A stretch of 64,000 nucleotides of DNA from CALBPI01 sp039027435. Lineage in GTDB: Bacteria; Pseudomonadota; Gammaproteobacteria; Steroidobacterales; Woeseiaceae. Position numbers and translations under genes: made by a program. Positions 1-7,841 of the stretch are shown here, piece by piece (position 1 is the stretch's first letter; the number at the start of each line of letters is the position of its first letter). The stretch spans positions 62,001 to 126,000 of the forward strand of contig JBCCKF010000008.1 in the NCBI GenBank assembly GCA_039027435.1, written 5' to 3'. The notes beneath the pieces are model-generated. The model worked only from the letters and a program-made list of their open reading frames with translations, did no database searches and was not told the DNA's origin.

Positions 1-741
1 CGCCATGATGGCACCCATACCGATCGACAAACTGAAAAACGCCTGACCTAACGCAACGAGCACCGCGTCGATGTTGATTTTGGAGAAGTCGGGCGTGAAC
101 AGGAATTTCACACCTTGAGTGAAGTGTCCTGTGGTCATCGCATAAACGAAGAGCACGAGCATCAACGTCAGTAATCCGGGCACCATGAACTTGACCGCGC
201 TCTCGAGCCCTTTCTCCACGCCACGGGCCACGAGCGTGATGCTGATAATCATGAACACCGAATGCCACAGAAGCACTCGTGACCAGCTTCCGGTCAGGCC
301 CGAGAACACCGCTTCGACGCCGGCCGCGTCCTGTTTGTGGAATGCACCTGACAGCGACTGGATGACATAGTCGAGAGACCAACCTGCGATCACACTGTAA
401 TAAGAGAGAATCAACACCCCGGCGAGCACGCCCATGCCGCCGACCCAGCCCCAGGCACTGGTGGAGCCTTCCTCTTCGCCGAGCAAAGACATGGTTTCGA
501 TCGGGTTACGGCGACCCCGGCGGCCGATGATGATCTCACTCATCATTACGGGTAGCCCAATCACGAAGCAGCACAGCAGATAGACCAAAACGAACGCGCC
601 GCCGCCGTATTCACCGGCGACATAGGGAAACTTCCAGATGTTCCCAAGCCCAACGGCGGAGCCCGTAACGGCCAGAATAAACGCCAGTCGAGACGACCAC
701 TGGCCGTGCAACGACGACCGGTTAGCTGAATTAGGAACCAC
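1..741 (-). CDS. Sodium:neurotransmitter symporter (SNF) family transporter, C-terminus cut by window edge
   Basis: LeuT-fold secondary transporter that couples Na+ entry to uptake of an amino acid or amine across the inner membrane. The visible 247 residues read from a GTG at 741, chosen for the GAGGGGG ribosome site just upstream. Residues 29-40 carry the TM1 signature AVGLGNIWKFPY, whose unwound helix binds Na+ and substrate in this family. Further hydrophobic segments follow near residues 45-65, 85-115, 155-175 and 185-205, so about six of the usual 11-12 helices are present; the rest lies beyond base 1. It is divergent from smpB with about 130 bases between. The substrate cannot be told from this fragment. 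Confidence 0.9.
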   Translation of the reverse strand, partial: MVPNSANRSSLHGQWSSRLAFILAVTGSAVGLGNIWKFPYVAGEYGGGAFVLVYLLCCFVIGLPVMMSEIIIGRRGRRNPIETMSLLGEEEGSTSAWGWVGGMGVLAGVLILSYYSVIAGWSLDYVIQSLSGAFHKQDAAGVEAVFSGLTGSWSRVLLWHSVFMIISITLVARGVEKGLESAVKFMVPGLLTLMLVLFVYAMTTGHFTQGVKFLFTPDFSKINIDAVLVALGQAFFSLSIGMGAIMA

Positions 742-875
742 GGAAACCCCCTCAGGTCATATTTTTTTCGGCGATTTTGCGCCAATACGCCCGACCGCAC
801 AACACAATAGCCATGCCAAGGCCCAGCGCATCCGGTATTCTTGGCGCCCTTTTTCACCCGGTTCGACGCAAGGCC

Positions 876-1352
876 ATGGCCAAGCAGAAACGCAAGACAC
901 CTGAAAACGTGATTGCCCTGAACCGCAAGGCACGCCACGACTACACCATTGAGGAGACCCTCGAAGCCGGCATCGTATTGCACGGTTGGGAAGTCAAGGC
1001 GCTGCGTGCGGGCAAAGGACAGATCGCCGAAAGCCACGTGCAACTGCGCGAGGGTGAGGCGTGGCTGTTCAATGCTCAGATCATGCCGCTTCTCTCGGCC
1101 TCGAGCCACGTGCGCCCCGAACCGACGCGAAGTCGCAAACTGTTGCTGCATCGCGAGCAGCTAGATCGCTTAGTGGGTGCAGTGGAACGCAAGGGCTACA
1201 CGATCGTGCCCCTGGACATGCACTGGAAGGCCGGCAACGTGAAGGTCACGATTGGCTACGCGAAGGGTAAAAAGCTGCACGACAAACGTGCCGACGCCAA
1301 AGAGAAAGACTGGGCCCGACAAAAGCAACGCATTCTGAAACACGGCGGCTGA
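876..1352 (+). CDS. smpB: SsrA-binding protein SmpB
   Basis: Binds tmRNA and carries it to stalled ribosomes in trans-translation. The 158-residue product has the normal family length. The N-terminal half shows the conserved NRKARHDYTIEETLEAGIVL block and GWEVKALRAGK (OB-fold core that holds the tRNA-like domain). The C-terminal tail GKKLHDKR followed by a Lys/Arg-rich helix is the part that enters the mRNA channel. The frame stays open upstream to 777, but MAKQKRK at 876 matches the family start, with AAGG just before it. Its RNA partner ssrA lies about 2.9 kb downstream on the same strand, separated by the opposite-strand GMC operon. Confidence 0.97.
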   Translation: MAKQKRKTPENVIALNRKARHDYTIEETLEAGIVLHGWEVKALRAGKGQIAESHVQLREGEAWLFNAQIMPLLSASSHVRPEPTRSRKLLLHREQLDRLVGAVERKGYTIVPLDMHWKAGNVKVTIGYAKGKKLHDKRADAKEKDWARQKQRILKHGG

Positions 1353-1379
1353 GCCGGGCCCGAGCACCCTACGCGAAGA

Positions 1380-1865
1380 TTACCCGGCGTGGGCAATACA
1401 CTCGATTTCGACGCGACCGTTTAACGCAATACCGCTAACGCCGACCGCGCTGCGTGCCGGTGGATTGCGGAAGAACGTCTTGTATACCTCATTCATCGCG
1501 CCCCACTCCGCCATGTCGGCAAGGAACACGGTGCACTTAACGACGTCGTCCATCGAATAACCGAAATCTTCCAGACGTTGCGAGATATTCATCATCGTCT
1601 GACGCGTTTCTGGTTGAATCCCGCCCTCTACCAACTGTCGCGTGCCTGGCGGAATACCGAGCATCCCGGATAGGTACAGTGTCTCGCCCGAACGAACCGC
1701 TGCCGAAAACGGCAGGTCCATGCCTTCCGTGCCCGGGGCCTGCAGATATTCCACCGTTGATGGCATTATGGCTTCGTCATCATCGTCGAAGTCAGAATCA
1801 ACCGATACAACGCAACCGGACAAGCCGACCAACGCCGCGGTCAACACCAGGTTTCTCATGCTCAT
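1380..1865 (-). CDS. RidA/YjgF-family protein with lipoprotein signal
   Basis: RidA-family fold, normally a cytosolic trimer that hydrolyses reactive enamines/imines. This 161-residue copy begins with a type II signal peptide (MSMRN, hydrophobic core, lipobox LSGC), then an acidic linker (DSDFDDDDE) before the domain, so it should be a lipid-anchored envelope protein. The C-terminal signature is kept: PPARSAVGVSGIALNGRVEI includes the Arg that binds the substrate carboxylate, and the following Glu-Cys-Ile is typical. The start at 1865 is preferred over an upstream in-frame ATG because AAAGGGGG sits at the right distance. It directly follows the GMC dehydrogenase gene (23-base gap) and is probably co-transcribed. 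Its substrate is unknown. Confidence 0.85.
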   Translation of the reverse strand: MSMRNLVLTAALVGLSGCVVSVDSDFDDDDEAIMPSTVEYLQAPGTEGMDLPFSAAVRSGETLYLSGMLGIPPGTRQLVEGGIQPETRQTMMNISQRLEDFGYSMDDVVKCTVFLADMAEWGAMNEVYKTFFRNPPARSAVGVSGIALNGRVEIECIAHAG

Positions 1866-1888
1866 GAATGTGCCCCCTTTCGGCATGT

Positions 1889-3553
1889 TCAAATCTCATT
1901 CGCCTTTGCTGCTTTTCCGATCAGCTCAGCCGCGCGGAACGCCAGCGCCATGATGGTCATCGTTGGCTGACCACGACCCGAAGTCACGAAGCTACTACCG
2001 TCGCAAATAAACAGGTTGGAGATGTCGTGCGAACGATGCGACGCATCGACGACAGACGTCTCGGGATCGTTCCCCATGCGGCAAGTACCCAACAAGTGTG
2101 CACTGCCTGTCGCCGGTTCAATCGGCAAACGCCAGAACTTCTGCGCACCTGCGGCATCGTGCAACTCGTAGGCGCGATCCTGGAGGAACTTCGCCATCGC
2201 GAGATCGTCTTCATGGTCGCGATACGTCATGCGCAGCGCGGGTCGACCCCAGCGATCTTTGGAATCGGGATCCAGCGTGATGTTGTTTCGATCGAGCGGC
2301 AACGAGGTCGTTGAAGCGACAATCGACATCTGGCGAGTGAAGTTGTGCGCCATCTCGTCCTTGAAGGCTTTACCCCAACGCGGGCCTTCTGGCGGCATAC
2401 CTGCAAACGCGAAAAATATCGGCGTCGCTGAAAACAGCGAGCGCGCATCCAGCCCGCCACCACCGTAGAAGCCACGCTTCGGATCAGAATCGTAGAAGTC
2501 ATGGATGATGCGCGAGACCTGAACGCCCTTGTAGTCGTTCAGGGGATGCTCGTAGACGCCGTTGACCGCTGCATGCGCATTGAACATCAGGTTGCGGCCT
2601 ACGAAACCACTGGAGTTGGCCAAACCATCCGGGTGGCGTTCGTTTGCAGACATGAACAACAAACGCGGCGTCTCCGCACCATTGGCCGAGAGGATCACAG
2701 CCTTCGCCTTCTGCATACGCTCATTGCCGTCAGGATCGAAGTAACGCACGCCCGTCGCGCGCCCTGCCGAATTCGTCTCAACACGGAACACTGCGCTCTC
2801 AGCCCGAATCTCGCAGTTCCCGGATGCCTCGGCCAACGGGATCATGGAGACCAAGGTGGAAGACTTGGCGCCGTGTTTACAGCCATACCACATGCAGTAT
2901 CCACAGTGCATACAGGGCATACGGCCGTTGAACGGCTTGGACAGGATCGCATGCGGCTCCACCTGAGCGGTCAGCCCCAGCTTCTTCGCACCCTTCTCCA
3001 TAAGCACGCCCGACCCCGAACACGGAATCGGTGGTAACGGAAATGGTTTCGAGCGAGGCGCATCATTAGGTCCTGGCTCGCCGGAGATCCCAATTTCCCA
3101 ATCGACCTTGGTGTAGTAAGGCTCTAGCTCGTCGTAGGTGATGGGCCAGTCAGCAAAGTTGGTGCCGGAGATTTCCCCGAGCGCGCTGCGTTCGACGAAA
3201 TCGATTTCACGGAAACGCCAGAAATTGCCCGTAAAGTGAACCGAACTACCACCTACGGTTTGTGCATAGTCCGCAGGTTGGCGCTGTGAAACCGTCGCTA
3301 CGGCGCCTTCGTCAGCGCGGAATGTTTGACCGTTGTTGCGACTGCCACCGCCCTGCAACTCTCCATAGAAAAGCACGCCGAGCTCGTCATCGGTGAATTC
3401 ATAGGATTTGCGATACGGACCTTGCTCGAAAACCACGACGCTGAAGCCAGCCGTCGAGAGCTCTTTGGCGAGAATGCCGCCTGCCGAACCCGAACCTACG
3501 ATTGCGAAGTCGACTTCTTCGTTCAACTTGTAACGGGGTTGCTCCACACTCAT
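1889..3553 (-). CDS. GMC-family FAD-dependent oxidoreductase (gluconate/glucose dehydrogenase flavoprotein type)
   Basis: Flavoprotein dehydrogenase of 554 residues. An N-terminal Rossmann FAD site (GSGSAG at residues 20-25, acidic strand end VVFEQG) and a GMC C-terminal domain (HLLGTCRMGND, then GRGQPTMTIMALA) are clear. Around residues 213-224 is CMHCGYCMWYGC, a Cys-rich loop at the place where the FAD-glucose dehydrogenase catalytic subunit binds a 3Fe-4S cluster; cluster binding here is inferred. The start overlaps the subunit-3 gene by 4 bases (ATGA), with GGGGAGGA as a strong ribosome site. The partner is Tat-exported, so this protein, which lacks its own signal, probably travels with it as a complex. 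The electron acceptor and sugar or alcohol substrate are unknown; no cytochrome c subunit gene is adjacent. Confidence 0.9.
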   Translation of the reverse strand: MSVEQPRYKLNEEVDFAIVGSGSAGGILAKELSTAGFSVVVFEQGPYRKSYEFTDDELGVLFYGELQGGGSRNNGQTFRADEGAVATVSQRQPADYAQTVGGSSVHFTGNFWRFREIDFVERSALGEISGTNFADWPITYDELEPYYTKVDWEIGISGEPGPNDAPRSKPFPLPPIPCSGSGVLMEKGAKKLGLTAQVEPHAILSKPFNGRMPCMHCGYCMWYGCKHGAKSSTLVSMIPLAEASGNCEIRAESAVFRVETNSAGRATGVRYFDPDGNERMQKAKAVILSANGAETPRLLFMSANERHPDGLANSSGFVGRNLMFNAHAAVNGVYEHPLNDYKGVQVSRIIHDFYDSDPKRGFYGGGGLDARSLFSATPIFFAFAGMPPEGPRWGKAFKDEMAHNFTRQMSIVASTTSLPLDRNNITLDPDSKDRWGRPALRMTYRDHEDDLAMAKFLQDRAYELHDAAGAQKFWRLPIEPATGSAHLLGTCRMGNDPETSVVDASHRSHDISNLFICDGSSFVTSGRGQPTMTIMALAFRAAELIGKAAKANEI

Positions 3554-4125
3554 GCCGAGTCCTCCCCATTGATCGCACGATCATAGTAGCCGAATGGATG
3601 CTGCCAGGCCGCTTGCAGACCTTCGAAATTCAAGAGCTTCCAACCCACGTAGTTCTTGTTGCCGCCGTAGGAGGGAATCGAGAACATCCCGAACATGGTC
3701 ATTGTCCAGGCGAAGTTGAAGAACGGCGATTGTTCGATTTCGGCGAGCATCGCGTCCTGCGCATCGTCAGCCAGGTCAGCGAACCGCCCCTCTCCTTCAA
3801 TGGATTTGTTGAGACCCGCGATGCCTTCAACAATAATCGCTTTCTGCCCCGCCATTTCACGCGACAACGCGGCATCCATGAAAAAAATCACACCGGCCTC
3901 TTCGGCTCCAGGCGTGTCGTCCGACGGAAGAATCCTGCTTGCAACCGCTGCGAGATCGGCGGCGTCCACAGCGCTCAGTGCCGCAAATGTGCCACGCTCT
4001 TGACTGGCATGTGCGGTTTCGACGATGGCTGTGAGGGCGGGTGCACTCAAACCCAGTAGCTTTGCCAGAGTGACCGAGGAGCCGGCACCCAAAAACTGGC
4101 GACGCGAAATATCGCTCTCATTCAT
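3550..4125 (-). CDS. Gluconate 2-dehydrogenase subunit 3 family protein, Tat-exported
   Basis: Small (gamma) subunit of membrane FAD-dehydrogenase complexes, acting as chaperone and export partner for the GMC flavoprotein. The 191-residue product opens with a twin-arginine signal: SRRQFLGAG at residues 7-15, then a hydrophobic stretch rich in Ala and Leu. The body is helical with an acidic character, as in the family (residues about 50-150: VASRILPSDDTPGAEEAG). It is the first gene of a three-gene minus-strand unit (subunit 3, GMC, RidA lipoprotein) and overlaps the GMC gene by 4 bases. Upstream, about 150 bases separate it from the divergent ssrA. Confidence 0.85.
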   Translation of the reverse strand: MNESDISRRQFLGAGSSVTLAKLLGLSAPALTAIVETAHASQERGTFAALSAVDAADLAAVASRILPSDDTPGAEEAGVIFFMDAALSREMAGQKAIIVEGIAGLNKSIEGEGRFADLADDAQDAMLAEIEQSPFFNFAWTMTMFGMFSIPSYGGNKNYVGWKLLNFEGLQAAWQHPFGYYDRAINGEDSA

Positions 4126-4234
4126 ATTGTTTTACCCCTGCGCCCCCGAGGCTGAAGCTATCACGTTTCGGCAGGATATTGTGTCCGTTTTGGCGCCAAT
4201 TTCGTCGTACATGTTCGAAATCGACTCGTCATCA

Positions 4235-4263
4235 TTGAAAACGCATCGATCCGGGCGCATATT
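4235..4263 (+). promoter_or_regulatory. Candidate sigma70 promoter of ssrA
   Basis: TTGAAA at 4235-4240 and CATATT at 4258-4263 are spaced by 17 bases, and the -10 ends 10 bases before the mapped-by-structure 5' end of tmRNA at 4274. An alternative -10 (TATTTA, 4260-4265) gives 19-base spacing. Confidence 0.5.
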
Positions 4264-4273
4264 TACGTTCTCC

Positions 4274-4634
4274 GGGGGCGACATGGCTTCGACGTGGGTC
4301 GCGAACCTCTGGGTGCATGTCGAGGAACAGATCACCTCGTAAATCCAGCTGTAACACTTATAGTTGCAAACGACGACAACTACGCAATCGCTGCCTAAAC
4401 ACCAGTAGATTGTCCTCTGCCCGCTTCGTGCCTGTGCGTGCGGCCCCAGGGGTTATTATCACAGGACCGCTTGAGGGTGTGTCTGACACTCGAGAGTTAA
4501 ACTAAATTTTCAGACTGGTTATCGGTTCGCCCCTTTCGTCGGGTTGCCGGTAGCGAGAATAAAGACGAAATAAGCATGTAGAGCTCAGAGCAGAGGGCTT
4601 GCGGACGCCGGTTCGATTCCGGCCGCCTCCACCA
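4274..4634 (+). ncRNA. ssrA: Transfer-messenger RNA (tmRNA, SsrA)
   Basis: Rescues stalled ribosomes together with SmpB. The 5' end GGGGGCGACATGG pairs through seven base pairs (one G-U) with CGCCTCC before the discriminator A and encoded CCA at 4632-4634, giving the alanine tRNA-like domain. The T-arm GGTTCGATTCC is at the 3' end. The tag reading frame resumes at GCA 4366-4368, preceded by TAGTT, and runs to TAA at 4396-4398, encoding ANDDNYAIAA. Known gammaproteobacterial tags are of the form ANDENYALAA, so the Asp and the AIAA end are mild variants. Length (361 bases) is normal. The single-piece form is intact, with no permutation. Confidence 0.97.
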
Positions 4635-4644
4635 CACCCTTACC

Positions 4645-4672
4645 CTGCCGGTCGGTCGTTTTCGACCGGCAG
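4645..4672 (+). terminator. Hairpin after ssrA
   Basis: CTGCCGGTCG (4645-4654) and CGACCGGCAG (4663-4672) form a perfect 10-bp stem with an 8-base loop, starting 11 bases after the tmRNA CCA end. There is no clear U-tract, so it may serve as a 3' processing or protection stem as well as a terminator. Confidence 0.6.
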
Positions 4673-4707
4673 CGGTTCAATTCAACGACCGGGTCTTTGG
4701 CATCGTC

Positions 4708-5979
4708 ATGAAAGCAAGACTGATTGTTTTGGGTTTGCTACTGATCGCCGCTATCGCCGTCGCTGTGGGCGCGTTGCCTATACCCCCTGAGCCGCCTGCG
4801 AAAACTCGCACGACAACACCACCCGTCGCGCTGACCAAATCCACAACGACTCAGCCAACCGGAGCTGGCGCAGCACGACAGACGCGCTCCGCCACAACGC
4901 TGAGGGAACAAATTTCACGCCCGTCCTTCGTCAACGCCTGCGCATCACTGGTAAAGGACATCGATGACCTCAGGGTCAAACTCTCCGCCGTCGATGAAGC
5001 GGACGAAGCAGGTCTAGAGGAAGCACTTCAAAACGCGTTGGTTGAGACGGTCTTTGGCACATTCGATACTGACCCAGTGAAACTTACGAAACTAAGCGCA
5101 TCGGATGATCCGGAGCATCTACTCCTTGCGGCAGTGCAGATCAGAAAACAAGACGACCCCGAAGCACAGAAACAGGCCGACCAGGATCTCGCCGAACTCT
5201 CGAAACGCATTGCCGATCTCGGTGGCTCCAATCCGACGTTCGCGTTCACCGCGTTCCAGCTCTGTTCGCGAGTGACTGAGGCAGAACGTCGATGTGATCT
5301 TCCGCGATTGCGGGACCTTGCGCTTGATGTCGATGGGGACAACAGTCAGGTCTGGGCGCAAATCGCATTAAACCTGCACACAGCAGGAAAAACAGATGAT
5401 GCACTGAAGGCTCTACGTCGAGCTGCAACCGCACCTAGCACCAACGACCACTACGTCGAACAGTACGAAATGCTCGTGCGCGCATTTACAGCCTTGGACG
5501 ATCCGCCGCTAAATGAGCGGATAATCGAGGCTGTTAGGCTAGCGTTGATCGCTCGGTCGGATGGCGAAGCAATAAGGAGGCTTTGCGCACAACAGGTTGT
5601 CGATGACCCGCGATGGGCAGATCCATGCCTCGGATACGGGCAACACTTGCAGACCCGATCGGTTACACAATTTGGCAAGATGCTTGGGCATTTTTTGGAA
5701 ACATCTGTACATGACGCACTTGGAAAGTCGGAAACTGCGGAGGTCCTTCGAAAGGCTTGGTATGCAGAACAAAGTAAAGCCGTCGATAACGTTAATCGTG
5801 AGTACCTCGCGCTCGTGCGTTACGACCCTGGCCTGTTCGCACTACTACTCGATCAAATGGCCGTTTACGGGGAAGCGGCGGCACATAGTCGAGTGTCTGA
5901 GGCGCTCACAGCATTCGCTCAACACAATCCCGAATTGAACTGCATTCCCGATGTTGTAGCGTTCTACGAGAACCTGTAA
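4708..5979 (+). CDS. Membrane-anchored protein of unknown function, first of a tandem paralogous pair
   Basis: I do not recognise a named family. The 423-residue product has an N-terminal signal-anchor (residues 4-23), a Pro/Thr-rich linker (about 25-65), then a helical domain with Cys pairs. A stretch near residues 205-250 resembles a tetratricopeptide unit (DNSQVWAQIALNLHTAGK, then ALKALRRAA). It is a diverged duplicate of the next gene: both share DNS-x2-W, an AG-x5-AL repeat, AP-x-T, a downstream W-x4-C-x2-Y pattern and the same domain order. Most of the chain should be periplasmic. The start ATG follows the ssrA hairpin by 35 bases; both genes probably form one transcript. Confidence 0.75.
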   Translation: MKARLIVLGLLLIAAIAVAVGALPIPPEPPAKTRTTTPPVALTKSTTTQPTGAGAARQTRSATTLREQISRPSFVNACASLVKDIDDLRVKLSAVDEADEAGLEEALQNALVETVFGTFDTDPVKLTKLSASDDPEHLLLAAVQIRKQDDPEAQKQADQDLAELSKRIADLGGSNPTFAFTAFQLCSRVTEAERRCDLPRLRDLALDVDGDNSQVWAQIALNLHTAGKTDDALKALRRAATAPSTNDHYVEQYEMLVRAFTALDDPPLNERIIEAVRLALIARSDGEAIRRLCAQQVVDDPRWADPCLGYGQHLQTRSVTQFGKMLGHFLETSVHDALGKSETAEVLRKAWYAEQSKAVDNVNREYLALVRYDPGLFALLLDQMAVYGEAAAHSRVSEALTAFAQHNPELNCIPDVVAFYENL

Positions 5980-5988
5980 GGCGATGAA

Positions 5989-7236
5989 GTGACCAAAATG
6001 AAACTTGCCATATCCGCTATCGCCGTGGTGCTTATTGCGACCGGTGTAAGTGTGTGGCTCGTTAGGCCTCAAACCACGTCGTCGCTCGAGGTCGCCCAAG
6101 CCTCTACCAACGCCGAAAACAATCTCGGGGACGCTGTCGATCCATCGGACAGCATAAACTCGGAAAATAGATACACGATCAAAGCCGAGACTGAATCGCA
6201 GCTAGAGTCTCTCGAACTGCTTTGGGAAGGGTTCACTTACGATGAGGCGGCCGCACTGGTCGGTGCCACCTATGAGGCCTGCGACTACGTTTCAGGCAAA
6301 AGGGAGTACACCCCTCTCGATATCAAGACGCTCGATGAGTTGTCAGAATCGGCTGACGAGACACTCGGCGGCTCCGTAGATCCACGGTCACAACTCACAC
6401 GCCTCGCGTTACTGAAACGCGATCGTTATCGATTTTTCGATGTGATCAGGGAGCTTCAGACCGAGCAACAACTCGATGTGTTGACGCTCCAGCACATGCT
6501 GCTCGCGTGCGATAGTCAGTTCAACAACGAGCTCTGTAGCGAACGACTCACCTGGGTGAGTCAACTGACAGCACTCGATGCCGACAACAGTGAGGCCTGG
6601 GCGCTCGCTGCCGGGATTTACGCGAGTGCGGGCCGACAGGAGCAGGCGCTGTCTGCTATGCAGCAAGCAGGCAGCGCTCCCAATACACGAGAGATCTTCC
6701 CGCAGACGGTGCGAGCTGTTTTCTACGGACTTGACTCTGCAACGAGCTTTGATGATCGCACACGTGTCGATGCTGCATTCCGAACCGCTGGTACTCTGAA
6801 TCCGTCACGCCACTTCCGTGAGTGCAGTCGTAGACGCACAGAACGTGACTTGGCGTGGGTCGCCGCCTGTAACCAATACTTCGAAGTGCTACTCGAGAGA
6901 CCGATCAATCGCATCACAGAGAACATCGCCCGAGAGTTCCTGAATCAGCCTCGCCAAAACACGGAAACTCGTCCGACATTCGATATCGAGAACCCAGTGG
7001 TGGCGAAGCTCATAGAGAGCGAATGGTCGAACCGAACGCAAGGACAATTCACGCCGCACGTATTGGTCGACTTTGCGATCCCTTCAAACGAAACGCTGCT
7101 CAATGCTTACCTGGATTACTGGATGGAACACGGCGAAACGCGAGCGTATTCCTGGATCGTTAGCGGCATCGTCGCGGTGCTGACACAGGACCCGACGCTG
7201 GCGCAGCAGTGCATTGCCGAGTCGCCCGATTTGTAG
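5989..7236 (+). CDS. Membrane-anchored protein of unknown function, second of a tandem paralogous pair
   Basis: The 415-residue paralogue of the preceding gene is 9 bases away. A GTG start at 5989 is favoured by AAGG at 5978-5981; an ATG at 5998 is the alternative. Residues about 5-24 form a signal-anchor, followed by an acidic, Asn-rich linker. A TPR-like unit lies near residues 195-230 (DNSEAWALAAGIYASAGR, ALSAMQQAGSAP), and C-x-R-x4-DLAWVAACNQY near 275-300 matches the Cys/Trp pattern of its sister. Sequence similarity between the two is low except in these blocks, so the duplication is old and the two copies may bind different partners. Transcription probably ends at the hairpin at 7252-7281. 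Confidence 0.75.
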   Translation: MTKMKLAISAIAVVLIATGVSVWLVRPQTTSSLEVAQASTNAENNLGDAVDPSDSINSENRYTIKAETESQLESLELLWEGFTYDEAAALVGATYEACDYVSGKREYTPLDIKTLDELSESADETLGGSVDPRSQLTRLALLKRDRYRFFDVIRELQTEQQLDVLTLQHMLLACDSQFNNELCSERLTWVSQLTALDADNSEAWALAAGIYASAGRQEQALSAMQQAGSAPNTREIFPQTVRAVFYGLDSATSFDDRTRVDAAFRTAGTLNPSRHFRECSRRRTERDLAWVAACNQYFEVLLERPINRITENIAREFLNQPRQNTETRPTFDIENPVVAKLIESEWSNRTQGQFTPHVLVDFAIPSNETLLNAYLDYWMEHGETRAYSWIVSGIVAVLTQDPTLAQQCIAESPDL

Positions 7237-7251
7237 GCTTTGTAACGAGAA

Positions 7252-7281
7252 AAGCCCCGATAGTCGGAACTATCGGGGCTT
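7252..7281. terminator. Bidirectional hairpin between convergent genes
   Basis: AAGCCCCGATAGT and its exact complement form a 13-bp stem with a CGGA tetraloop. It separates the plus-strand paralogue pair from the minus-strand ibpA. The tail on each side is short of U residues, but the stem is strong and symmetric. Confidence 0.8.
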
Positions 7282-7307
7282 GCTCGCTCGCTGACGAGAG
7301 GTTTCGA

Positions 7308-7763
7308 CTAAGCGGCTTTTTCGCCCTCGATCGCAGCCGGCGTCACGCCATTAATCGCGATAGTGCGCGGCTTCATCGCCTCCGGCAGTTCCTTGCGAAG
7401 GCTGATGGTCAACAGACCGTTATTCAGGCCGGCGTCCACGACTTCGACATAGTCTGCGAGCGTAAACTTGCGCTCGAACGTGCGATTCGCAATGCCGCGG
7501 TGCAGGAACTTGCGCTCCGCCTCGTCGCCTTTGCGGCCACGCACCGTGAGGACACCTTTCTCGACGCTGATCTCGAGATCGGACTCAGCAAAACCGGCGA
7601 CAGCGATTTCAATCGCATAGCGCTCGTCGCCCGTCACTTCGATGTTGTACGGGGGGTATCCAGCCGACACTGAATCCGTGCGCAACGTGCTATCCAGCAG
7701 GCTGGCCAGGCGGTCATAACCAACAGTGTGGCGATACAGGGGGGTCAGATCTATCGTTTTCAT
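7308..7763 (-). CDS. ibpA: Small heat-shock protein, IbpA type (Hsp20)
   Basis: ATP-independent holdase that coats aggregating proteins in the cytosol for later rescue by DnaK/ClpB. The 151-residue product follows the E. coli IbpA layout: DLTPLYRHTVGYDRL at the N-terminus, YPPYNIE entering the alpha-crystallin domain, AVAGFAESDLEI, FERKFTL, then NGLLTISL and a C-terminal I-x-I-type motif (TIAIN). The start at 7763 is set by GGAG eight bases upstream and by IbpA alignment (MKTIDL), not by the longer open frame. The leader carries a ROSE-type hairpin and a sigma32-like promoter, so heat control at both levels is likely. Confidence 0.95.
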   Translation of the reverse strand: MKTIDLTPLYRHTVGYDRLASLLDSTLRTDSVSAGYPPYNIEVTGDERYAIEIAVAGFAESDLEISVEKGVLTVRGRKGDEAERKFLHRGIANRTFERKFTLADYVEVVDAGLNNGLLTISLRKELPEAMKPRTIAINGVTPAAIEGEKAA

Positions 7764-7766
7764 TTC

Positions 7767-7787
7767 ATATTCTCCATTGAGCAATAT
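7767..7787 (-). promoter_or_regulatory. ROSE-type RNA thermometer hairpin over the ibpA ribosome site
   Basis: Read on the minus strand, ATATT-G-CTC pairs with GAG-AATAT across an AATG loop: eight base pairs interrupted only by one bulged G. The bulge lies in TTGCT, which matches the conserved U(U/C)GCU motif of ROSE elements. The right arm contains most of the GGAG ribosome site (7772-7775) of ibpA. Melting on heat shock would free the site. A second small hairpin (CTCT-GAAG-AGAG) lies further upstream in the leader. Confidence 0.75.
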
Positions 7788-7841
7788 TGTCTTTTGACTT
7801 GCCCGAAGCCTCTCTTCAGAGACGACCTCGCGCACTATTGA

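Noticed and set aside
561..1151. 196-residue open frame antisense to smpB
   Set aside because: It lies opposite smpB and the SNF gene, shows no family features, and is typical of a high-GC shadow frame.
2501..3037. 178-residue plus-strand frame inside the GMC gene
   Set aside because: It sits opposite conserved FAD-domain coding; low-complexity composition and no ribosome site.
4132..4335. Open frame antisense to the tmRNA 5' region
   Set aside because: The sequence is fully explained by ssrA structure and its promoter.
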